Shown: in pieces, positions 17,454 to 27,127 of the stretch
Layout of the letters: each line of letters begins with the position of its first letter
Position numbering within the stretch: position 1 is the stretch's first letter
Source: Methanobacteriota archaeon
GTDB lineage: Archaea; Halobacteriota; Methanomicrobia; Methanomicrobiales; Methanospirillaceae
Direction: 5' to 3'
Assembly: GCA_029555345.1 (NCBI GenBank)
Contig: JAKPSJ010000148.1
Location: 1 to 41,646 of the forward strand
Length of the DNA: 41,646 nt
Notes under the pieces: model-generated
Told to the model about the DNA's origin: nothing
What the model saw: only the letters and a program-made list of their open reading frames with translations
The model's database searches: none
Made by a program: the position numbers and the translations under genes

Positions 17454-19619
17454 ATGAAGGTGAGAGACCTCCCGCTTCCGGGGTACCTCCTGGATACCTA
17501 TGCTGACCTCGGCATCGACGAGATGTATCCCCCACAGGCTGAATGTGTCGAGAAGGGACTGTTCGAGGGGAAAAACATCCTTCTTGCCGTTCCCACGGCG
17601 AGCGGAAAGACCCTGGTTGCAGAGATGGCCATGCACTATCATATCTCCCGGGGGGGAAAGTGCCTTTACATCGTCCCTCTCAAGGCCCTCGCAAGCGAAA
17701 AATACGAAGACTTCGCCCGGAAAAAGGTCAAGGTCGGGATTTCAACCGGCGATTTCGATCGCCGGGACGAAAACCTCGGGCGGAACGATATCATCGTGGC
17801 AACGAGTGAGAAGGTCGACTCGCTGATACGCAACAGTGCACACTGGATCCCCACGATCACGCTCCTTGTCGTGGACGAGGTACATCTCATTGACGAGCCC
17901 AGGCGTGGGCCGACACTCGAGATGGTCGTCACCAAGATGCGGGCGAGGAACGAGAACCTCCAGATAATCGCCCTCTCGGCAACGATTGGAAACCCCTGCG
18001 TGCTTGCGGGCTGGCTCGGCGCAGAGGTGGTGACAGGGTCGTGGCGCCCCATAGACCTCCGCCAGGGTGTCTACTGCAACGGCAGGATCTGTTTCGGCAG
18101 GGAAACACGAAAAGTGCCCCCCGTCTCGCGGAACGAGGATGTCAACCTCCTGCTCGACACGATATCCGAGGGGGGCCAGTGCCTTGTCTTTGTCTCGTCG
18201 CGCAAGAATGCCGAGGCATATGCAAAGAGAGCGGCAGCTGCACTCAAATGCACTGATCCCAGCCTCGAAGGGTATGCTGCCCGCCTGAAGAAGGTGTCGC
18301 AGACCGGCAACGAGGAAGTCCTCGCCTCCTGCGTTGCCATGGGTGCGGCGTTCCACCATGCCGGGCTGTCCCGGGAGTCGCGGGCCATCGTGGAGGAGGG
18401 GTTCAGGAAAGGCCACATACGGTGTATCGCCTCGACCCCGACGCTTGCTGCAGGGTTGAACCTCCCTGCCCGGCGGGTCGTCGTAAGGGATTTCCGCCGC
18501 TACGAGGCTGGCCAGGGGATGGTACCGATACCCGCCCGCGAATACCACCAGATGGCAGGAAGGGCCGGGCGACCAGGTCTCGACCCATACGGGGAGGCGG
18601 TCCTCATTGCGAAGGACGAGATCGAGGCGAAGGACCTCGAGGAATTCTACATCAATGCCCCAGCCGAGGACGTCAACTCCCGGTGCGCTGACGAGTCCGT
18701 CCTGGTAACGCACATCCTCTCTCTAATCGCATCCGGGTTCGCACGCAACCGCGATGACCTGGTAACATTCCTCGACAGGACTTTTTACTATTTCCAGCAC
18801 AAGAAGAGCCGCGTGATGGAGGCTGTCACAAAAAAGGCCCTGGATTTCCTCGAGAATGCCGGGATGATCACGAACCTTGGCGGCAACCTGTCCGCGACTG
18901 AGTATGGAACCCTCGTTTCGCTCCTCTATATCGACCCGCGAGGCGCCGAAACTATCGTCTCGGGTATGAGATCAGCAAAGGGATACTCGGACATGGGGCT
19001 CCTTCACCTCCTCTGCACCACGCCGGACATGTTCTGCCTCTATGTCAGCAACAAGGATCTCCCCACCATGGAAAGGTATCTCCTCGAGAACGAGGATGAG
19101 CTGTGGCTGGACCTTTCGTTTGGTGAGGAGGAGCCCTTTTTCCGTGCTCTCAAGACCGCCCTCGTCCTCCGGGACTGGACCGGTGAAGTCCCTATCGAGA
19201 CCATATGCGAAAGGTATTCAATCGGGGCTGGGGATGTCCATGCTCTCGTCGAGAGCTGCAACTGGCTTCTCCACGCCTCGGGCCGGCTCTCCTCGATGTG
19301 TGCACCACGGTTCACGAGGGCGATACGCGAGTTCGAAGTCTGCATGAAACACGGTATCAGGCGCGAGCTCCTGCCGCTTGTAAGGCTGCGCAACATCGGC
19401 CGGGTGAGGGCTCGGAGCCTCTATTCCAATGGGATAACGACTCCGGATGCCCTGCGTGCAGCCGATCCACGGGTCGTTGCATCCATTCTCGGGCGCGGGG
19501 TCGCCCAGTCTGTCCTGAAGCAGCTGGAACAGGAAGACAGCGATGACCGGGATGGCACGGGCGGGGATACTGGCACTCCCCTGGTCCAGTCCCGGCTCGA
19601 CGCATTTTCCGCGAGGTGA
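17454..19619 (+). CDS. hel308: ATP-dependent DNA helicase Hel308
   Basis: 721 aa SF2; NILLAVPTASGKTLVAEMAM, VVDEVHLIDEPRRGPTLEMVVTKMR, TPTLAAGLNLPARRVVVRDFRRY, YHQMAGRAGRPGLD. Confidence 0.97.
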   Translation: MKVRDLPLPGYLLDTYADLGIDEMYPPQAECVEKGLFEGKNILLAVPTASGKTLVAEMAMHYHISRGGKCLYIVPLKALASEKYEDFARKKVKVGISTGDFDRRDENLGRNDIIVATSEKVDSLIRNSAHWIPTITLLVVDEVHLIDEPRRGPTLEMVVTKMRARNENLQIIALSATIGNPCVLAGWLGAEVVTGSWRPIDLRQGVYCNGRICFGRETRKVPPVSRNEDVNLLLDTISEGGQCLVFVSSRKNAEAYAKRAAAALKCTDPSLEGYAARLKKVSQTGNEEVLASCVAMGAAFHHAGLSRESRAIVEEGFRKGHIRCIASTPTLAAGLNLPARRVVVRDFRRYEAGQGMVPIPAREYHQMAGRAGRPGLDPYGEAVLIAKDEIEAKDLEEFYINAPAEDVNSRCADESVLVTHILSLIASGFARNRDDLVTFLDRTFYYFQHKKSRVMEAVTKKALDFLENAGMITNLGGNLSATEYGTLVSLLYIDPRGAETIVSGMRSAKGYSDMGLLHLLCTTPDMFCLYVSNKDLPTMERYLLENEDELWLDLSFGEEEPFFRALKTALVLRDWTGEVPIETICERYSIGAGDVHALVESCNWLLHASGRLSSMCAPRFTRAIREFEVCMKHGIRRELLPLVRLRNIGRVRARSLYSNGITTPDALRAADPRVVASILGRGVAQSVLKQLEQEDSDDRDGTGGDTGTPLVQSRLDAFSAR

Positions 19620-19649
19620 TCTGAGACGGAGTCTTTCTCAATTCGGCAG

Positions 19650-20138
19650 GTGAGGGTCACGATCGAGGACCTCGGGGGTTTCCTGCAGAGAATCAATTGT
19701 ATCGCGGCCAGGGCGGGGACGCATATCATACTCTTCGATGCCAGCAGGATGGCTGGAAAGGCACACGTCATGGCAGCTCTTCACCATGCCTTCAGATCAC
19801 TTGAGAACGACACGATGATCTCGGCACGGGTCGAGGTGGAGGCCCTCCTCTATGCGGCCGGATCACGCCAGATAGTAGAGGGAATACAATTCGGGGTGCA
19901 TGCAGGTGAAAACATGGCATACCTCTGCCTGTGCCCAGAGAGCAGGGAGGCGTGGGAAGAGCTTGCACCTCTTTTCTCACCTGCCGACGACGAGGACTGG
20001 GAGTCTATCGATCCGGAAAAGGCAGCCCTTCTCTGTTCCCTGTTCTCGATCACGCCCCGTGAACTCGAGGTCTGCGGGATCGAGAGACTGCAGGACCTCG
20101 TCATAGAGAGAGTGGCACTCCTAGAGGTCTACCGGTAA
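19650..20138 (+). CDS. cgi121: KEOPS complex subunit Cgi121 homolog
   Basis: 162 aa; VMAALHHAFRSLENDTMISARVEVEALLYAAGSRQIVEGIQFGVHAGENMAYLCLC; next to hel308 as in other archaea. Confidence 0.85.
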   Translation: MRVTIEDLGGFLQRINCIAARAGTHIILFDASRMAGKAHVMAALHHAFRSLENDTMISARVEVEALLYAAGSRQIVEGIQFGVHAGENMAYLCLCPESREAWEELAPLFSPADDEDWESIDPEKAALLCSLFSITPRELEVCGIERLQDLVIERVALLEVYR

Positions 20139-20146
20139 AGAATGTT

Positions 20147-20644
20147 TCACTGCTCTCTCTTCCGGGCATGCGATACCAGGTGGCGCAACTCCGGGAGGAT
20201 GATCTCCTTCATGGCAAGAGTTACTGCCGCTGTCGAGCCCGGCAGGCAGAAGACTACCCTCTCTCTGCATGTCCCTGCGATGGCCCTCGAAAGGAGTGCT
20301 GCCGTCCCGACATCAGCATAACTCTTCTGCCTGAAGATCTCTCCAAACCCATCGATGATTTTGTCAAGAACGGGGACCACGGCTTCGATGGTACAGTCGT
20401 CAGGCGATATGCCCGTACCCCCGTTGAGGATGACACAGTTGCAGTCTCCGAGGACTTCGTGGAGGCCACACCTGATCATCAGGATGTCGTCTCTCACGAT
20501 TGAGTAGTGGAGAACAGGGATCTTTTCTTCTTCAAGGAGGGAGAGAATTGCCTGTCCACTTCCGTCAGTCTCCCTCGTACGTGTGGTGGAAACGGTGATC
20601 ACGGCTGCCGTGATATCCACGGGTCTTTCATGTTCTTTCTTCAT
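20147..20644 (-). CDS. moaB: MoaB/MogA-family molybdopterin biosynthesis protein
   Basis: VITVSTTRTRETDGSGQAILSLLEEE...YSIVRDD...CVILNGGTGISPDDCTIEAVVPVLDK. Confidence 0.93.
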   Translation of the reverse strand: MKKEHERPVDITAAVITVSTTRTRETDGSGQAILSLLEEEKIPVLHYSIVRDDILMIRCGLHEVLGDCNCVILNGGTGISPDDCTIEAVVPVLDKIIDGFGEIFRQKSYADVGTAALLSRAIAGTCRERVVFCLPGSTAAVTLAMKEIILPELRHLVSHARKREQ

Positions 20645-20729
20645 CGGTACCTGGTTCGTTTCTCAAGTAGGATAAACAATATTGCTTGCCATTGGCCTGT
20701 TTACCGGCATTGCCAGGAACAGGAGCAAG

Positions 20730-20750
20730 ACCCCATTATTTCCACTGGAG
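20730..20750 (-). other. ORB-like motif 1
   Basis: Minus-strand CTCCAGTGGAAATAATGGGGT. Confidence 0.75.
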
Positions 20751-20844
20751 ATTGGGAAGTGGCAGCGGGTGATTCCCGATTCAATGGAACTTGAAAAGGC
20801 TGACCCTAAATCAATGGTATAACTAGGTCTGAAGAATTGGTTTT

Positions 20845-20953
20845 GGCACGAAAACACGCATAATTCCTCTGGCAACAGGCCCGACGCATGAAAATGCCGG
20901 GGGCATTTTCATGCATAGGGCCTGTTGCGAGACGCACCATTATTGTTTTCATA
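20845..20953 (-). repeat. Long imperfect inverted-repeat element, copy 2 (near-palindrome)
   Basis: CAACAGGCCC-gac-GCATGAAAATGCC-ggg-GGCATTTTCATGC-ata-GGGCCTGTTG core (10 + 13 bp stem), with outer arms GGCACGAAAACACGCATAAT.../...ATTATTGTTTTCAT; shares 35-nt identity with copy 1. Confidence 0.88.
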
Positions 20954-21194
20954 GGAAATTGCTGTATTCAATTGTTAAGATCCAAACGGGGGAGGAAATG
21001 AAAATTTTCATCCAGTAGGCCTGATGCACGCATCACTGCGATTATCAGCGATTGTACCTATCGTAGCAGGATATGTATTGCCTGGACGAGTTTCTATATC
21101 CCGAGAGGCAGCTTTCCGTTTTGGACCTGGCACCTATAGTTCCTATATGGATTTATAGGGATGGAAAAATTCCCTTTTCATGAACCGCTGAAGA

Positions 21195-21215
21195 ACCCCT
21201 TTACTTCCACTGGAA
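21195..21215 (-). other. ORB-like motif 2
   Basis: Minus-strand TTCCAGTGGAAGTAAAGGGGT. Confidence 0.8.
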
Positions 21216-21426
21216 CCCATCAGATGAAATAATGAGGATAATCAATTTTTTAAGGATCTTATGTGTTGCAATTCTATAGAGTTACAGGGTGTGGTTTCCA
21301 TATTTCAATAGAGTGTGGGTATTGAAACTTTACATGTATTTCGTTAAACTTTTATAAAATAAAAGGATAAACAGAAATGAATAGTTCTTATTCTTACAAC
21401 TTCAAACAATGAAGTTCTTACAATAT

Positions 21427-21447
21427 TTCCAGTGGAAGTAATAGGGT
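21427..21447 (+). other. ORB-like motif 3
   Basis: TTCCAGTGGAAGTAATAGGGT. Confidence 0.75.
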
Positions 21448-21561
21448 CCCCCACTGGATATCCAGGCTTCGATCACTTCTATGGAAACATACGTTTTTCA
21501 CGTCTATTGAAATTCATTTTTAAAATCGTTTGTTACCATTTCGTAACCTGAATTTTTTTTA

Positions 21562-21582
21562 TTCCAGTGGAAACAAAGGGGT
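21562..21582 (+). other. ORB-like motif 4
   Basis: TTCCAGTGGAAACAAAGGGGT. Confidence 0.8.
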
Positions 21583-21652
21583 TTATTTCGATATCAAACA
21601 GCTGACTTTTTGAGGATTGGCAGGGATATGATACTCTCCCAGAGGGTCAGGG

Positions 21653-22936
21653 ATGTCAGACGAAGAGAGTGCATCGGTAGGACTGTTCAAAAAATACCTT
21701 GAGTCGAATAAAATTTTTAAAAACAGGGAGGTACTTCGTCATTCGTACAGGCCCCAGATACTCCCTCACAGGCGCCCGCAGATAGACCAGGTCGCAGCGA
21801 TCCTTGCACCCTCCCTCCGGAACGAAACTCCCTCGAATATACTCATCTACGGCAAGACTGGAACAGGAAAAACCGCGGTTGTCCGCTACGTCGGGGCAGA
21901 ACTCGAGACTGCCGGGGTCCACCTGGAGAAGATCTGCAGGGTCGTGCACCTCAACTGCGAAGTCATCGATACCCAGTACCGTGTGCTCGCACAGATATCC
22001 AAGACACTCCTTGGCGATGACGAGACGGCAAGCGACAAGGCGCGGACACATATCCCCATGACGGGATGGCCCACAGATCAGGTTTATGCCGAACTCAAGA
22101 ACCAGCTCGAGAGCATGGGAGGCGTCCTTATCATCGTCCTGGACGAAATTGACAAACTCGTGAAAAAGAGCGGGGACGAGACCCTCTATAACCTCTCCCG
22201 TATCAATTCAGACCTGAAAAAGTCGAAGGTGAGCATGATCGGAATTTCGAACGATCTTTCCTTCAAAGACTTCCTCGACCCCCGCGTGCTCTCATCCCTT
22301 TCCGAAGAGGAACTCGTATTTCCCCCCTACAATGCACCCCAACTCTGCGATATCCTGTGGCAACGTGCCGAGATGGCATTCCTCGAAGGGGTCCTCGAGG
22401 AAGGGGTCATCCCGCTCTGTGCGGCGCTTGCTGCCCAGGAACACGGGGATGCACGGCGCGCCCTCGACCTACTCCGCGTTTCCGGCGAGATCGCCGACCG
22501 GGAGGAGGCCGGCCGGGTCAGCGAGTCCCATGTCAAGATGGCGCAGGCCAAGATCGAGGTTGACTCGATGATCGAATGCATTGCAACACTGCCAACCCAG
22601 AGCAAGGTCGTCCTCTATTCCATGCTCCTCCTCGACCAGATGGGCCAGACTATCTTCACGAGCGGAGAGGTGAGCAGGATCTACAAGGAGATCGCACCTG
22701 TCCTCGACCTCGATGTCCTCACGCACCGGAGGATCACGGACCTCATCTCCGAACTGAACATGCTGGGTGTCATCAATACCCGGATAGTGAGCCGGGGACG
22801 CTACGGAAGGACAAAGGAGATGTGGTTTGATACGAATACACGTAAGATATGGGATGTCATCACCTCGGATGCCCGCCTGAGCGCCCAGGGCATCATCAAG
22901 AAGGACGTCCAGTGGTGTATATCCCTGTTCAGGTGA
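21653..22936 (+). CDS. orc1: Orc1/Cdc6 family replication initiator
   Basis: 427 aa; ILIYGKTGTGKTAVVRYVGAEL (Walker A), LIIVLDEIDKLVKKSGDETLYNLSRIN (Walker B), IGISNDLSFKDFLDPRVLSSLSEEELVFPPY; C-terminal winged helix. Confidence 0.97.
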   Translation: MSDEESASVGLFKKYLESNKIFKNREVLRHSYRPQILPHRRPQIDQVAAILAPSLRNETPSNILIYGKTGTGKTAVVRYVGAELETAGVHLEKICRVVHLNCEVIDTQYRVLAQISKTLLGDDETASDKARTHIPMTGWPTDQVYAELKNQLESMGGVLIIVLDEIDKLVKKSGDETLYNLSRINSDLKKSKVSMIGISNDLSFKDFLDPRVLSSLSEEELVFPPYNAPQLCDILWQRAEMAFLEGVLEEGVIPLCAALAAQEHGDARRALDLLRVSGEIADREEAGRVSESHVKMAQAKIEVDSMIECIATLPTQSKVVLYSMLLLDQMGQTIFTSGEVSRIYKEIAPVLDLDVLTHRRITDLISELNMLGVINTRIVSRGRYGRTKEMWFDTNTRKIWDVITSDARLSAQGIIKKDVQWCISLFR

Positions 22937-22943
22937 AACATTC

Positions 22944-23435
22944 ATGGACGAAAAAGACCTTCTCCTGCTCCAGCTTCTAGAGGAGAACAGCCGCCTGACT
23001 ACCCAGGAGCTGGCCGTCATGACCGAGATGGCGCCAGAAGAGGTTGCAGCACGTGTATCGGCACTGGAATCATCAGGCGTGATCTGCAGTTACACTGCAG
23101 TCATCGACTGGGAGAAGGCGGGAAACGGGGAAGTGTCTGCAATCATCGAGCTGAAGGTGAACCCAGAGCGTGACTTTGGGTACGACCGGATCGCCGAGAG
23201 GCTATCCCGGTTCCGCCAGGTCAGATCCCTTCGGCTCATCACCGGGACGTATGACCTCCAGCTGACCGTCACAGGCAGGACCATGCAGGAAGTGGCTCGT
23301 TTTGTGTCTGAATATATCGCCCCTATGGACCGTATCCGGGAGACTGCCACCCATATCGTCATGAAGAGCTACAAAGAGAACGGTCGCACATTCCGCGAGA
23401 AGGAAGGGGACGAGCGGATCCCGTACTCGCTGTGA
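22944..23435 (+). CDS. Lrp/AsnC family transcriptional regulator
   Basis: LLLLQLLEENSRLTTQELAVMTEMAPEEVAARVSALESSGVICSYTAVIDWEKAG...TGTYDLQLTVTGRTMQEVARFV. Confidence 0.93.
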   Translation: MDEKDLLLLQLLEENSRLTTQELAVMTEMAPEEVAARVSALESSGVICSYTAVIDWEKAGNGEVSAIIELKVNPERDFGYDRIAERLSRFRQVRSLRLITGTYDLQLTVTGRTMQEVARFVSEYIAPMDRIRETATHIVMKSYKENGRTFREKEGDERIPYSL

Positions 23436-23442
23436 GGTTGCG

Positions 23443-24642
23443 ATGAGGGACTTGGTCTCGCGGAAGGCAAGGGAGATCCCCCCTTCCGGCATCCGCAGGT
23501 TCTTTGAACTGGCCCTCACGATGAACGAGGTCATATCTCTCGGCGTGGGCGAACCGGACTTTTCCACCCCCTGGAATATCTGCGAGGCAAGCATCTACTC
23601 GATAGAACAGGGTGGCACATCATATACCCCCAACCGGGGCATCGGGCCACTCCGGGAAGCGCTGTCGCGCTGGCTGCGCGACCATTACAGGCTCTCCTAT
23701 GACCCTGAAAACGAGATGATTATCACATCCGGTGTCTCAGAGGGCCTGGATATTGCGATAAGGGCAGTTGTCGACCCAGGCGACGAGGTCCTGGTAGCGG
23801 AGCCCTGTTATGTCTCCTACTCCCCCTGCGTGACACTGTCCGGGGGGACACCGGTCCCGGTCCCGTGCGTCGAGGAGGACCAGTTCCGGCTCAACCCGGA
23901 CCGGCTGATGGAGAGGGTCACGGGGAAGAGCAAGGCGCTCGTCATGAACTTCCCCAACAACCCGACGGGAGCAGTCATGGGAAGGGAGGACCTGCGGGCG
24001 ATAGCAGATATCGTCTGTGACCATGACTTGGTGCTGATCAGCGACGAGGTATACTCCGAACTGACATACAGCGGGAACCACGTCGCAGCCGCAACAGTGG
24101 GCGACCTTGCGCAACGCACGATAACCCTGAACGGGTTTTCAAAGGCGTATGCAATGACAGGGTGGCGAATAGGGTACCTCTGCGCGCCGCAGGAAATCTG
24201 CGATGCCGCGCTCAAGATCCACCAGTACGTCATGCTCTGCGCCCCTGTCATGGGGCAGGTAGCAGCCCTCGAGGGGATAAGGAGGGGCGAAGAGGAAAAG
24301 GACAGGATGATCAGGGAATACCACGTGAGGCGGAACCTCTTTGTCGATGGCCTCAACAGCATCGGGCTCGTGTGCCACCGCCCGGAGGGTGCGTTCTATG
24401 CGTTCCCCTCGGTCGCGGAAACAGGCCTCTCCGACCAGGAATTTGCCGAGCGGCTCCTTCTGGAAGAGCACGTGGCGGTCGTGCCGGGCAACGTCTTCGG
24501 ATGCGGAGGGGAGGGGCACGTCCGTTGCGCGTACGCGGTCTCGCGGGAGGACCTCGCTCAAGCTCTCCAGCGGATGAAAGGGTTCGTATCGAGGTGCCAG
24601 GAAACTGCAGTCCCTCTTGTCCACCCGCATGACCTTTCTTAG
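23443..24642 (+). CDS. Class I/II pyridoxal-phosphate aminotransferase (aspartate aminotransferase-like)
   Basis: PPSGIRRFFELALTMNEVISLGVGEPDFSTP...MNFPNNPTGAVMGREDL...SDEVYSELTYSG...TLNGFSKAYAMTGWRIGYLCAP. Confidence 0.96.
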   Translation: MRDLVSRKAREIPPSGIRRFFELALTMNEVISLGVGEPDFSTPWNICEASIYSIEQGGTSYTPNRGIGPLREALSRWLRDHYRLSYDPENEMIITSGVSEGLDIAIRAVVDPGDEVLVAEPCYVSYSPCVTLSGGTPVPVPCVEEDQFRLNPDRLMERVTGKSKALVMNFPNNPTGAVMGREDLRAIADIVCDHDLVLISDEVYSELTYSGNHVAAATVGDLAQRTITLNGFSKAYAMTGWRIGYLCAPQEICDAALKIHQYVMLCAPVMGQVAALEGIRRGEEEKDRMIREYHVRRNLFVDGLNSIGLVCHRPEGAFYAFPSVAETGLSDQEFAERLLLEEHVAVVPGNVFGCGGEGHVRCAYAVSREDLAQALQRMKGFVSRCQETAVPLVHPHDLS

Positions 24643-24688
24643 GACAGCCGGCATTTCTCTGTCATAGGTCTCCTGGAGTATGGATTCC

Positions 24689-24748
24689 CCGGCCTGCGGG
24701 AAAAAACGCGCAGAAGATGCCAGGCCGGATAACCATGGAGAAATCCGG
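24689..24748 (+). promoter_or_regulatory. Candidate alternative-hairpin leader upstream of purA
   Basis: CCGGCCTG (24689-24696) pairs with CAGGCCGG (24721-24728); CCGGAT (24725-24730) pairs with ATCCGG (24743-24748); the two helices share 24725-24728. Confidence 0.3.
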
Positions 24749-24896
24749 TTAGAGACGTGGGGAGAAATCCCGGCATGTTCCTGCATGCCTGTGCAGGAGC
24801 CAGTCGCACCTTCTCGTTCTCTCTCCTCTCAGGGCAGGAGCGGTGTTTTACGATAGCCTTTTATCCGGTATCCGGGTCTATAGTATATGGTCGTAC

Positions 24897-25907
24897 ATGA
24901 GTTGCACCATAGTCGTTGGCGGTTTTTTTGGTGATGAAGGGAAGGGCAAGATCGTTGCGCACCTTGCTTACCGGGATCACCCCTCCATCATCTCGCGGGG
25001 AGGGGTCGGTCCGAATGCCGGTCATACAGTGAAGATGGGGGAAAGGGAGTACGGTGTGCGCATGGTTCCTTCGGGGTTTGTGTACCCCGATGCCCGCCTG
25101 ATGATCGGAACAGGCGTCCTGGTCGACCCGAGAGTCTTCGCCAGTGAAGTCGAGATGCTCGGCGTCGCAGGCAGGACATTCGTCGACAAGCGGTGTGCAA
25201 TCATCGATGAAACCCATATCGAGCGGGACAGGTCGAGTTCTCACCTTGCAAAGACAATCGGAAGCACGGGGAGCGGGTGCGGTCCTGCCAATGCAGACCG
25301 CGTCCTCCGCGTGGCCAGACTGGCAGGGGACATCCCCGAGCTGGGCCCGTATCTCGCAGACGTCCCGCTCGAGATCAATTCGGCCCTCGACCGTGGCGAA
25401 AGCGTCCTCCTCGAGGGAACACAGGGTTTTGGGATCTCGCTGTTCTACGGGACTTACCCGTACGTCACGAGCAAGGACACATCCGCGTCCCAGATAGCGG
25501 CTGACAACGGCGTGGGACCGACCCGTGTCGATGACGTCGTGGTCGTCTTCAAGGCCTACCCGACAAGGGTCGGCGAGGGGCCCTTTTCGACCGAGATGGC
25601 GAGGGATGTATCCGACCATATTGGCATCCAGGAATTCGGGACCGTGACGCACAGGCAGAGGAGGATAGGGGAGTGGGATGGAGAGATGGCTCGGTATTCC
25701 GCCATGGTGAACGGTTGCACTCAGGCAGCGATCACGGGGATCGACCGGGTCGACAGTGACTGTTTTGGGATAACCGAATATGACCGCCTGACGAAAAAAG
25801 CCCGTGAGTTCCTCTCCCAGGCAGAAGAAGACATCGGGTGTCCCATCACCCTCATCTCGACCGGACCGGATATCTCCCAGATCGTCGATATCAGGAGTGA
25901 GCTGTGA
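24897..25907 (+). CDS. purA: Adenylosuccinate synthetase
   Basis: Start at [89 protein letters not shown]. Confidence 0.96.
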   Translation: MSCTIVVGGFFGDEGKGKIVAHLAYRDHPSIISRGGVGPNAGHTVKMGEREYGVRMVPSGFVYPDARLMIGTGVLVDPRVFASEVEMLGVAGRTFVDKRCAIIDETHIERDRSSSHLAKTIGSTGSGCGPANADRVLRVARLAGDIPELGPYLADVPLEINSALDRGESVLLEGTQGFGISLFYGTYPYVTSKDTSASQIAADNGVGPTRVDDVVVVFKAYPTRVGEGPFSTEMARDVSDHIGIQEFGTVTHRQRRIGEWDGEMARYSAMVNGCTQAAITGIDRVDSDCFGITEYDRLTKKAREFLSQAEEDIGCPITLISTGPDISQIVDIRSEL

Positions 25908-26110
25908 AGCGCTCTCTGCTCCCCATCCTCTGCTGCCCGGTCTGCAGGGAGGACCTCACCCTGCAGGTGGCAGTCGAAGACGAAAAGGAGATACTCGAAG
26001 GGGTGCTGTGTTGTCCCGCATGCGGCGTTGACTACCCGATCGAGGACGGCATCCCCGACCTCCTTCCCCGCGGAAAAACTGAGGAAAAACACGCGGGAAG
26101 ACCCGGATAA
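25904..26110 (+). CDS. Trm112-family small zinc-binding protein
   Basis: 68 aa; [17 protein letters not shown]...[26 protein letters not shown] start overlapping purA stop. Confidence 0.9.
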   Translation: MKRSLLPILCCPVCREDLTLQVAVEDEKEILEGVLCCPACGVDYPIEDGIPDLLPRGKTEEKHAGRPG

Positions 26111-26199
26111 GAGGTGAAGGAAAGCCGATCTTCGAGCGGACGCCCTGCGGCCGGCTCTCCTCCATTCAGCCAGGTTGTGCCCCTGCCCATCCACCACAA

Positions 26200-27123
26200 A
26201 TGCTCATCGCACGTGCTGCAGTCATCCCCCTCTCCCTCCTCGTCGACAGGGTGACAGGAGACCCCCATTCCCGGTTTCACCCTGTCGCTCTCCTCGGGCA
26301 GTTCATCGCGCTCTGGGGAGACCCCCGGAGGTACAGGCCCGCCCTGCAGCGATCTGCTGGTGTGGTCATGTGGGTCGTGACCGTGGTCCTCTTTTCACTC
26401 CCCTTCCTCCTCGCAGAGGTCCTGCTTCCCTGGTATGCCCTCCTGGTCTTCGCTCCCCTTCTCCTCAAGGCATGCCTTGCATGGCGCTCCCTCGAAGAGC
26501 ACGTTCAGGCAGTGGAACAGGCCCTTTCTGTGGATCTTTCCAGGGGGAGGGAGCAGGTCAGGTACATGGTGAGCAGGGACCCTGGGGGACTCTCCGAAGA
26601 GCAGGTGCGATCGGCTGCATACGAGTCGCTCTCGGAGAACCTCGTGGACAGCATCGTTTCGCCGCTGTTCTACTATGCCCTTCTCGGCCTTGCCGGGGCC
26701 GCCGCTTACCGCGCGGCAAACACGATGGATGCGATGCTCGGGTACCGTGACGAGAGGGAGCGTCTCGGTTGGTTCTCTGCCAGGGCCGACGATCTCCTGA
26801 ACTTCGTCCCGGCCCGACTTGCCGTGGCAGTACTCCTCCTCTATTTCGCCTTACGGGGGAGGTACTCTGCTGCTGCACAGTGCCTGCATCAGGACGGGAA
26901 GAAGCGCCCGGGTTTCAACGGCGGTCTACCCATGGCAGTCATCGCGGGGGGTTGCGGAACCCGGTTCGAAAAGCCGGGTGTATACACGATAGGCCCGGGC
27001 GGGAAGAGCCTCGGCGATGCCGCCCCCGATATCCTTGCTGCTGCCCGGGCCGGTACCCTCCTCACTGCAGCCATCCTGATGCTGATACCAATATTTTTGG
27101 CCCTGCTCGTCCCATTCCTATAA
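26200..27123 (+). CDS. cbiB: Adenosylcobinamide-phosphate synthase CbiB/CobD
   Basis: [24 protein letters not shown]...[83 protein letters not shown]. Confidence 0.95.
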   Translation: MLIARAAVIPLSLLVDRVTGDPHSRFHPVALLGQFIALWGDPRRYRPALQRSAGVVMWVVTVVLFSLPFLLAEVLLPWYALLVFAPLLLKACLAWRSLEEHVQAVEQALSVDLSRGREQVRYMVSRDPGGLSEEQVRSAAYESLSENLVDSIVSPLFYYALLGLAGAAAYRAANTMDAMLGYRDERERLGWFSARADDLLNFVPARLAVAVLLLYFALRGRYSAAAQCLHQDGKKRPGFNGGLPMAVIAGGCGTRFEKPGVYTIGPGGKSLGDAAPDILAAARAGTLLTAAILMLIPIFLALLVPFL

Positions 27124-27127
27124 ACAT

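Larger units (their letters stand above)
20645..21652. other. Putative chromosomal replication origin (oriC): ORB-like repeats flanking an AT-rich segment, upstream of orc1/cdc6
   Basis: About 1 kb without a convincing CDS; four 21-nt ORB-like motifs in inverted pairs; AT-rich tract around 21216-21426; immediately upstream of orc1. Confidence 0.82.

Noticed and set aside
20645-21652. CRISPR array interpretation of repeated motifs
   Set aside because: Repeats are irregularly spaced, in both orientations, and about 21 nt with a dyad plus G-run; fits origin boxes, not CRISPR.
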